A stretch of 64,000 nt of DNA from Trichodelitschia bisporula (taxonomy: Eukaryota; Ascomycota; Dothideomycetes; Phaeotrichales; Phaeotrichaceae): assembly GCA_010356995.1 (NCBI GenBank), contig ML996696.1, positions 870,364 to 934,363 of the forward strand. Direction: 5' to 3'. Shown here piece after piece: positions 56,073-64,000 of this stretch. The position numbers were made by a program, and so were the translations under genes. The notes beneath the pieces were generated by a model. It was not told where the DNA came from. It did no database searches and saw nothing but the letters and a program-made list of their open reading frames with translations. Position 1 is the stretch's first letter; each line of letters opens with the position of its first letter.

Positions 56073-58771
56073 TCACTCCGGCTCCACAGCCTCATCAATC
56101 TTCGGCGGCACCCCACTCGCCAACCTCAACGAACCCGCAACCTCCATCCTTGCCACCTTACTATTATGACTATCCAAACCCGCCTGCTGCGCCCCCGCCT
56201 GCATCTGCGCCCTCGCCTCCGGCGTCGCCCCCATCGGGCTCGGCGCCCTGGCCTGCGCAGGTCCAACCGCCCCGACACTCGCCGGGCTCGTAATCCGCAA
56301 ACCGTGGTCGCTGCGCGGCGACGCACTCGCCTTGTCGCTCTGCACACTCTTCCCGCTCTGCTGCGACGAGGTGCGCGGGGAAACACGCCCGTTCTGCGAG
56401 CCCGTTAGCTCGGCCAGGCCGCGGCGCGACGAGGGGGGAGCGCGGGATGCGCCGGATGCGCCGCGCGAGCGGTCACGTACTTGCTTTGCCCAGCGGAGGC
56501 CGCAGGAATTACACAAGTCGCGCTGGCCCGAGGGTCCGCGCCGCCATTCGGGTGTGTGCTTGGTGTGGCAATTCGCGCAGTCCTTCTGCAGCATACCCGC
56601 CCCGCGGCGGCGCTTGCGTTTCTTCTTAGCGGCGATGAGGGACTGGACTTCTTCCGCCAGCATCCTATTGCGTTTTTCCATTTGCCTGAGCTCGAATTGC
56701 CAGCTTGTGCTGCGGGTTGTTTTGAGCTCGTCGAAGACGTTTTCGTCCGGCCCGAGCGAGGGGCCGGGGACGCCGAGGTTGAGCGACTGGGTTAGTGGGT
56801 AGGCTTTGTGCACGGAGGCGTAGGCGGCTTGCATGGCGGTGGACGTGCCGGACATGGGCGTTGTGCCGCCGCCCGCGCTAGCGGGCTGCGGATTCGGCGA
56901 CGCGCCCGACGCGCCCGACGTACCGGCCGGCGTACCGGGCTTCTGCGTCAGCGACGCTCGTGCGCCGGTCCCGCCGCGGTGATAGCGCACCAGCCTAGTC
57001 TGTGCCACGACGAAGGTGGGCTTCTGCCCCGCCGCCGCGTCACCCGGGTAAATCCAGGAAAAGGCTTGGAGGACTTGGCCCTTTTTGTTTGTCATCTCGT
57101 GCTTCACAGACGTGTTTTGGCCACTCAGGGCTGTGGTGAGCGCGCGGCCGAATTCTAGCTTCGAGTCGGGGCGCATGAGCACTTGGATGTTTGTCCCTAC
57201 GAGGTCTTCGGGCTGACGGTCCAGTAGCGAGCGCACGTTGGACGACACGAAGAGGAACATCCCTGTCGTCGACATCTTGGTCCATAACTCGTTCTCGCCT
57301 ATGCCGCCGGCTGGGGACAGGCTGCCTCTGGTCAGGGTGTAGACTGGCCGCTCGCGGCCGACGAGTATGATGTACTTGCGGCCTTTTCCCGGCTCCGTGT
57401 GCAGCTGCCCGTGGCTCTCGAACCACATGAAGCCGCTGTTCTTGCGTCTGATGCGGAACACAACGCTCACGGACCCGTTGTATGCTTCCTTCAGCTCGCG
57501 GGTGACGGGGACTATGTCGCTCGGATGGCAGATCTTGGACAGCGCTGTACCTACCAGCTCGCTCGATTCGTACTCCAGGACCTTACGGCACGACGGCGAG
57601 AGGTACAGGAAGAGGCCCTTGAGCGAAAGGACGTGGATGACGTCGTCGCTGTTCTCGAGCAGGATCTTGTGGAGCAGGCGTTTGGAGATCTCGTTGTTAT
57701 CTCCGGCCATGGTGTTCAGCACTGACGATACCTCGTCCCATGGGGTTGGTTGGCCTAGCTCGGACATGAAGCTAGCCTCGGGCGGGGCCAACAGGTACCC
57801 GCCCAGATCGGGGGTACGCTGGTAGTTGACCGAGAACGAACCATCTATCAAAAGTCAGCAAAGCCATTGGGGTGTCGGATCCCGAAAATACCTGGGTTTT
57901 TGGAACGCATGGATGCCGGGTTTTCGACAAGATCAACTTGAAAGCCGACCAAATGCGTGACAATACCCTTGTCGTCACGAACGGGGATCATAGTAAGCAG
58001 ATTCACAAAAGGCTGGCCACCCTTTCGGAAATTGACGAGGCTGACCTGCGCCTCCACATTGGAATCGATGCATTGTCTGAGATAATGCACGGTGCCACCG
58101 TCGCAGTGATTTCGCGAAGTGCCTGGTTCTACCTTACCGTCGGGCGACTGGAGGAAGCGGCAGTTCTTGCCCTTGATTTCGTGCTTGGTGTACCCGGTGA
58201 GACGCTCGAAGCTCTCGGAGCAGAATTCGATGGGTTGGTCGTAGGCTCGCGCATCGCACACCACGAAGGCGCAGGAGAAGTCCACTCGCCCGATGTTGAT
58301 TTTGGGGTTGGGTCGCGTGGCGATTTTGGCCTATGCGTTTGTAAACAGTCTGTCCATGGGGGCTGGCATACAGCTGGGTACGTACAAGGAGAGATAGCAA
58401 GTCAACCCCGCTCGGCGCATACACGTCCTTGTATTGAGTCTCGATGTGCGTGCGGTTATGTTGGCTCGTGGGCCATACCTCTACGAAACGACGATCAGCA
58501 GCAGTTTGCGAGGGGCAAGGCTTAGTGCTACATGCTTACCAGGTGGATGTGCCCAGGGTATTTTTTGCCCGTTGAAAGAATCGTGGGGACTACCTTCGAC
58601 TTCTTGATTTGGGCTGAATGGGGTGGTCGGCTTTGACAAGGGCTTACTGCTTCCGGGTGTAATAGATGTACTGGTCGGGTTGGACGCCGGCTGCGCGGTT
58701 GACTCGGAGCTAATGGTTCGGGAGACCGAATTGCGGAAGTTGGGCGCCAATCCGCCCTCATTTGGTGGCGT

Positions 58772-58810
<39 letters not shown>

Positions 58811-59482
58811 CTCTTTGGGATCAGACCCGGCTTGCACCTGCGCCGCGCCGAGCAGCGAGCCGTCGTACCCGGGATGCACGGGTGAACCCATCATTGGCGC
58901 CGCATACCGGGCAGGCGCATACATGTTCGTCACCGGTATTCGGGGCTCGACCATGCCCAGATCCATTCCGGCGGCCATGGCGGGGAGGTCGAACGGGCTG
59001 TTCAGGTCCATGTCTAGTTGGCCGGAGACGGGCATCGGCGACGTGTACACGGCGGACGGGTCCGAGACGTTATCGAAGCCGGCTTGCGGCTGGTATTGGG
59101 TGTTGATGGAGAGGCTGGCGGAGGACCGGTCGGAGGACTGCTGCGTGTCCACCATGTCCATTGCCATTGTACCCATCGCTGTGCCCATCGCTGTGCCCGG
59201 GTTTGAGAAGTTGAAGTCCATTATGCCGGTGTCCATCATGGAGACGCCTTGCATGGACGAGTCGAGTCCGGGGACTGCTCCGAATTGCACGGGCATGCTT
59301 CGCCTGCGCAGTTCCTTTGCGTTGGCGTGGACGATGTCATCGAGGGAGCGGCCGCCTATCATGGAGGTGGTGTCCATGGAGTCTGTGTCCATCATGGCCA
59401 TCATGTGGGCGCCATTATTCTCCCCGGCGACCTGCTGGTCCAGATCGCCTTGGTTATAGCCGCGGGAGTAGAACTCGTTCAT
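56073..59482 (-). CDS. WC-1: Blue-light photoreceptor and GATA transcription factor White Collar-1
   Basis: Four exons, 59482-58540, 58480-58386, 58330-57892 and 57844-56073, give 1082 aa. The protein senses blue light via FAD and, with WC-2, activates light and clock genes. An N-terminal Met/Asp/Ser-rich activation region includes a run of 12 Gln (residues 225-236). The LOV domain follows: NIGRVDFSCAFVVCDARAYD and EIKGKNCRFLQSPDG, with the flavin-bonding cysteine at C403, and GGQPFVNLLTMIPV. Two more PAS domains lie at about 550-655 and 685-775. A short coiled coil (MEKRNRMLAEEV) and KKKRKRRR nuclear signal come next, then a GATA finger (CANC-x18-CNSC; C915, C918, C937, C940). The end is Ser/Pro/Ala-rich. 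The GATA finger marks the ascomycete type. It is divergent from MRP4. Confidence 0.96.
58775..58810. repeat. Coding CAG repeat (polyglutamine, 12 units) in WC-1
   Basis: On the minus strand seven CAG codons, one CAA and four CAG code for 12 glutamines in the N-terminal region of WC-1. Nearly pure CAG runs can change length. Confidence 0.9.
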
Positions 59483-60345
59483 GGTGGAGGGGAGGTTGCG
59501 CCGCCGACCATGGAATGTAGGGATGTACTGTGAGTGGATATAAACGGGCGGCTCCAGGGCCAGGCGCCTCTCAGATGCGGGGAGTGGAGGACCAGTGCTC
59601 TAATGATGTAATACGGGGGGGCGAATGCCTTGCTGCGGAGCTGGAAGAGAAGGTTGAAGGTGATGCACCGTTCGGGACGAACAGCGACACGCCTTAGAGT
59701 GGTGATGGTGTTTGCATGTAGAATGTTCGGACAAATTGGATGGAGGATTTGGCTGTGGAGGAGGGGAGAAAGGACCGCGGCGGGGGTGTGGGCTTTGGTG
59801 CTAGTCGGGGGGGTCGTGGATGGGATGGGCGGGATACACAAGGGCAGTTCGCTGATCCGTCCAGTTTCCCTCTCGTCCCTCTCGTTAGTCAGAGCCCCGA
59901 GAGAAGAAGAAGACGGTTGGTTTGCGAGTTTCTCGCCACCGACAAAGGCGCCGACCCGTCTCTTTTCCCTTCACTTCCGCTTTCCCCGCAGTCTCTCGCT
60001 CCGGGAATTTTGATAGGATTTCCTAAAGTCGGAGTTACTCCGGCCGGGGGGGACGGAAATTTATTCCTTGTAAACAGGTTGCCAGGTTATCCACTGAGGG
60101 GCGGCAAAAAGAAGTGAGGGGAGAGAGTAGACGGGAGACGGGAGAGAAAGACGAGAAAGCAGCACGGGACGAGACGAGAGACGGGCGAGTCCTTGCGAAT
60201 CCCGAGAGAGAGAGCCGAGGACTTCTTGTGCCACAACCCCGCCACAATTGGACTGTGCCACATACCCTTGCACTTTTCGGGCGACGAGCTTGACGTGAAG
60301 AGTTGAGAAATGCATGCATAGTGACCACCTGAACACCACCCCGCC
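59483..60345. promoter_or_regulatory. Divergent promoter region WC-1 / MRP4
   Basis: The start codons are 863 bp apart. The region nearest MRP4 (60114-60220) is very rich in GA on the plus strand. No specific light-response site was called. Confidence 0.5.
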
Positions 60346-61699
60346 ATGATAATACGACAACTCGCTCTGCGGCAAGGTACGGTCACTTGCTTTAGCTGCT
60401 CTCACACTAACATCCTCCTTCAGGGCGCAGAAGCCTCGCTCCACAATGGCGGTCCGCCCGGCGATGGATGAGCTCGGAAGTCGACTCCATCTCATCCTCG
60501 ATGCAAAACAGCCTCAACGAGACTCACTCCATCGAATCCATGCTCAACAGCCTCCCCGGCGAGCGAGTGCAGCCCATTGACGACGAAACGCACCAAACCG
60601 CCGACACCGAGAACATAGGCACCGTGTTCGCCGAATTCAAACGGCAGCGTGCGTCCCCCCATCTCCCCCCACCCCCCTTCCAATCCTTCCCATCTAACCC
60701 CACGCAGGCGAACTGCAAAAGCCCCTAGGCGCCATCGTCACCCCGCACTACGAGCCTCACACCCTCGTCACCAACCCCCCCAGACCATCCGATATATCCC
60801 TCGAACTCCTCCTCGCCTCGCAAGCACATATGGGCCATAGCACCTCGCTCTGGAACCCAGGCAACGCACGGTATATCTTTGGCATCCGCGACGGCATCCA
60901 CATCATCTCGCTCGACCAGACTGCCGCCCACCTGCGCCGCGCGGCACGGGTCGTGACCGCCGTCGCCGAACGCGCCGGCCTCATCCTATTCGTCGGGACG
61001 CGGCCCGGACAGGACCGGGCCGTGGTCAAGGCCGCAGAGCTTTCCGGCGGGTGCCATTTGTTCGACCGCTGGGTGGCGGGCGGCATTACGAACGGGACGC
61101 AGATTCTGGGCAGGGGTAAGGTGAAGGTGGTTGATGAGTTTGATCAGGAGGTTCCGGGCTTCGAGGAGCAGCTTGTTGAGCGCGCGTCCGTGAAGCCGGA
61201 TCTTGTGGTTTGTCTGAACCCGATGGAGAATTATGTGCTCTTGCACGAGTGCGCGTTGAACAATATCCCGACTATTGGGATTATTGATACTAATGCGAAT
61301 CCGCTGTGGGTTACGTATCCCATCCCCGCGAACGATGACAGGTACGTTTATTTCACAGTGTTTGGGTATGGCTAACGCCCCAGTCTCCGCTGCGTCCAAG
61401 TCATATGCGGCATCCTCGGCCGCGCGGGCGAAGAAGGCAAGACGCGGCGTCTCGCGGCCGCGCAAGCCGGGAACATTACCTTCACCCCAGCCGACGGGTT
61501 TGTGATGCCCGGCGAGGAGAAGACGGAGCAGCAGAAATTGCCCCGCGTGCTTAAGCTCGGCGCCTCGATTGAGGAGCTTGAGAAACAGGATGCGATGGGG
61601 AATAGGCCGTTGAAGAAGGATCCCTTGCCGAGGAACTTTATTGAGGGGGAGGTGAGGGAGCGGGTGCCTAGGTTTCATGATGCGAAGAAGGATTTGTAG
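60346..61699 (+). CDS. MRP4: Mitochondrial small-subunit ribosomal protein uS2m (Mrp4)
   Basis: Four exons, 60346-60376, 60424-60648, 60708-61341 and 61384-61699, give 401 aa. The N-terminus MIIRQLALRQGRRSLAPQWR is an Arg-rich presequence. The bacterial-type S2 domain begins near residue 110 with ISLELLLASQAHMGHSTSLW, then RYIFGIRDGIHIISLDQTAA, GLILFVGTRPGQDRAVVKAA, HLFDRWVAGGITNGTQI, KPDLVVCLNPMENYVLLHEC and IPTIGIIDTNANP, the last being the family's conserved signature end. SLRCVQVICGILGRAGEEGK is restored across the last intron. This is the mitochondrial, not the cytosolic (RPS0), form. All introns are 42-59 nt. Confidence 0.94.
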
Positions 61700-64000
61700 G
61701 ACTAGATGGAGGGAGTGGCGCATCAAGCATTTGCGTGGGATGAATATCGTAAATGCATACTACGTACTCCAAGCTCCGCGGACTTGCATGCTATGCTCAC
61801 TACGATATTGCAGGTCCCAGGGTCCCACGCCTCGCTTCTAGAAGCCTTTTTTCGATTTCACTGATTTCCCTGATTTCCCGGAAAACTAGGGCTGACCGGC
61901 GTTCACATCCCGTTTGGGTAATGAGCTAATGTAGCCAGGGACGGATCGTCAACGGAAATCAAGATATATGGGATGATCCTAACTAGATCTGATTAATGAT
62001 CTGGCGACTGAGATCCATGTGCTGTACGGTACTTTGATGAGATGGGAAGTGCGAGGCTAAAGGTGCCCGAGATGTGGTGATCTTGGTGGGTGAGGGGGAT
62101 TGGAGGGAGTGGGATTTCGATGACATATCGGTATCTGGATCGCGGGATGGGAATCTGTTATTCAGATAGGCTTCAGGCACCTTTCTTTGGGTGCCCGCTT
62201 ACTGGCGCTCCAATTCGGTTGTGTATAGATCTGAGATACGTATATAGGATACTGATGCTTTCACAATGATGCGCTTCCTCCCGCCATACCTCGTCGACCT
62301 TAGCATTTACCAAGCTCGGCTGGCTTACACCTGCACCTCCTCCTCCTCCACCTCCTCAACCTCCTCCATCCCCCTCCACCTCAACTCAACCTTACCTACG
62401 ATAAGATCAATGATCCTGCCAGCAACACGGTAAAAAACACCGTGATCTTCGACCCGTCGTCATTCTCCCCCGACACCATAGAACGACCACGGCTCAAAGA
62501 TCACAGTGTGGTTTACTGCGCTGTTGACTGGGTCATTGGCCTGCACTACCACTCGGACAACGTCGTTCCAGCTCAGCAAGTCGCGGTCCTATCTGTTGAC
62601 CTGTTTCCATTCGACCTCGACAATCGACACCTCTTTTAGGTTCACCACATGCTCTCTCTATATCGGTGTCCGACTACTTGTCTCTCCAGTTCCCGGCCGG
62701 TTTCTGTTCCTCCTGGTCTATGGTCCTTCTGGCTATGCATTGACGGCAAAGGTCTTCAGCACTAGTTCCTTCGGACAGGGACTTCCACACCATCCAGTCC
62801 ATGGTGCAATTGTCATTCCAGGGCCATGCTGCACCAGAAAGACCTCCAGGAGGATATCGCAATCCTCCGGGAGAGGTGGTGCTCGCGCGACGCTGGTTTC
62901 GCAGCCATCACTGGCGAGTTCTCGTCAACCCCCTCAACCAGCAATGCGACGGCTTCCACCAAGGCCCTTTGGCCCACCATGACCGTTATCGCCTAGGCCT
63001 TCGCAGAAGTTTACCCTCCGCCTGTCTACCGCAACCCGATCATGTCCAGCACCACCACCACTCGCCACAGCACCCCCCCGCCAATAACCCTCGAAGATCA
63101 CCCGGCACCCGACCCTAGCATACAGCCCACAAATATCAGGGAATAGGGTGCAAGCACTCCCGAAGCCGCTGCGGGGACGTCCCATTCCGCTGGCAAAGTG
63201 TTGATGAAGCCTTCGTAGGGTCCTCTAAAGATAGGTTGCTTCCAAATACCCCAGAAGGTCGCCTGGAAGCAACTCCTCTTCAGAGGACTCGTCCCAAGCC
63301 AAATCAGGACCTGACTAGTTGGATGGGGCGGAGGAAGGGGTTGGCCTCGTCTAGTGTAATTACAATGTAGTTTTTCCTACCCACCTGCATGACTGTATGG
63401 ACTGAAAGGGACTCTCGTTCTTGGTTTGATCCGCCCTGTAACGATGCTAGGATCTCTCATCTTCGTGGGTTCGCCGGGCTCGAGCCAGAGTGTATCGTAC
63501 AATCCCATTCCCGGTTGGGCCATCGGGATTCTCGCAAGGACTTGTGTACTTGCTGCGGACGCTCATCTCGTCGCGCATTGTTCCACCCAATTAACATCCG
63601 GATATCAGTCCTGCCGATGCTCAGAGCCTCATGCCCGATGGTCTAGCTACGATCACCGTGATGCACCTTTTATATGTTTTGAATTTCACAGGGACTTCAT
63701 TTCAATGGACTGGATTCGCGAGACGTTCTTTTCTTTTGACCTGAACCTTTTAACTGAACCTCACTTCCCCAGCATCTCTTAGAACCCTCCTAATGCTGTG
63801 CATAGGTATCCTTGAGAACTTGAGGTCAGAGACCACTTGAACCTACAGTATACGTCCTTGGTTCGCCCAAGGCATGAACCCATCAAATGGGTGCCGGATG
63901 CCAAGCTCGTTAATGCCGATTCGTGCTAAGCTTGAGTCAAGCCTTTTGTCGTGTCTTGGGACTCTTGGTACGTAAAGCTTATCATAACCCTAAGTTTTAG
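61700..64000. other. Terminal region without a supported gene
   Basis: About 2.3 kb. It contains a (TCC)n-rich stretch (about 62331-62373), an imperfect hairpin (63222-63286) and several open stretches on the plus strand (62390-62639, 62760-63120, 63426-63782) in one or another frame. None shows a family motif. A spliced, lineage-specific gene or an old repeat are both possible. Confidence 0.4.
63222..63286. repeat. Imperfect inverted repeat (23-bp arms, 19-nt loop)
   Basis: Arms 63222-63244 and 63264-63286 pair with four mismatches; the inner part, TTGCTTCCA with TGGAAGCAA, is perfect. It could form a hairpin in RNA or be the remains of a small mobile element. Confidence 0.65.

Noticed and set aside
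58623-59459. Plus-strand open frame of 278 codons with a Cys run
   Set aside because: Antisense of WC-1 exon 1; the Cys run is the reverse of the CAG repeat.
1-64000. CRISPR arrays, LTR elements, biosynthetic cluster, telomere repeats
   Set aside because: None seen. There are no regularly spaced repeats, no recognisable element termini or transposon enzymes, and no core synthase genes.

Overview
This window is ordinary gene-bearing nuclear DNA from a filamentous ascomycete (Pezizomycotina). Three things support that. One gene is a White Collar-1 photoreceptor with a C-terminal GATA zinc finger. Introns are mostly short, with GTRNGT donors, CTAAC/CTGAY branch sites and NYAG acceptors. Several genes belong to families known mainly from Pezizomycotina (DUF2434 membrane protein, RegA-like Zn2Cys6 regulator, repeat-bearing GPI protein). 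Codons favour G/C in the third position. I cannot fix the class or genus.

Layout. 1-13 kb: 3' part of HOP2 (+), a degenerate aminoglycoside-phosphotransferase-like protein (-), tRNA acetylation factor TAN1 (-), a YMC1-type mitochondrial carrier (-), a secreted GPI-type wall protein (-) and deubiquitinase OTU1 (-). 15-18 kb: an RSC1/RSC2-type bromodomain-BAH subunit (+), divergent from OTU1. 18-29.5 kb is sparse: a Zn2Cys6 regulator (+) behind about 4.7 kb without a gene, an aldose 1-epimerase (+), and a conserved disordered protein (+). A tRNA-His(GUG) with a 14-nt intron (-) lies near 29.9 kb. 30-46 kb is dense: DNA polymerase epsilon POL2 (-) divergent from COX20 (+), a conserved nuclear-looking protein (-), a DUF2434 membrane protein (-) and the deadenylase CCR4 (-). 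48-53 kb: a SAM methyltransferase (+), a hotdog thioesterase (+) and a Ras-like GTPase (-). 56-62 kb: WC-1 (-) divergent from mitochondrial ribosomal protein uS2m/MRP4 (+). The last 2.3 kb holds no gene I can support.

The genes are mostly unrelated housekeeping functions: replication, chromatin, mRNA decay, tRNA modification, and mitochondrial translation, respiration and transport. The regulatory genes are WC-1 (light), the Zn2Cys6 factor and the Ras-like GTPase. There is no biosynthetic cluster, CRISPR array or recognisable intact transposon, and I did not find a convincing new multi-gene system. The points most worth checking are small-scale. They are a 12-nt microexon in the carrier gene, a 9-nt microexon with an awkward splice phase in the thioesterase gene, a phosphotransferase-like protein lacking its catalytic residues, a Ras-like protein without a CaaX box, a GC-AG intron in HOP2, a MluI (ACGCGT) element between POL2 and COX20, and several minisatellites and a hairpin. 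Exon boundaries were worked out by reading splice sites and family conservation by eye. No alignment or database search was run.
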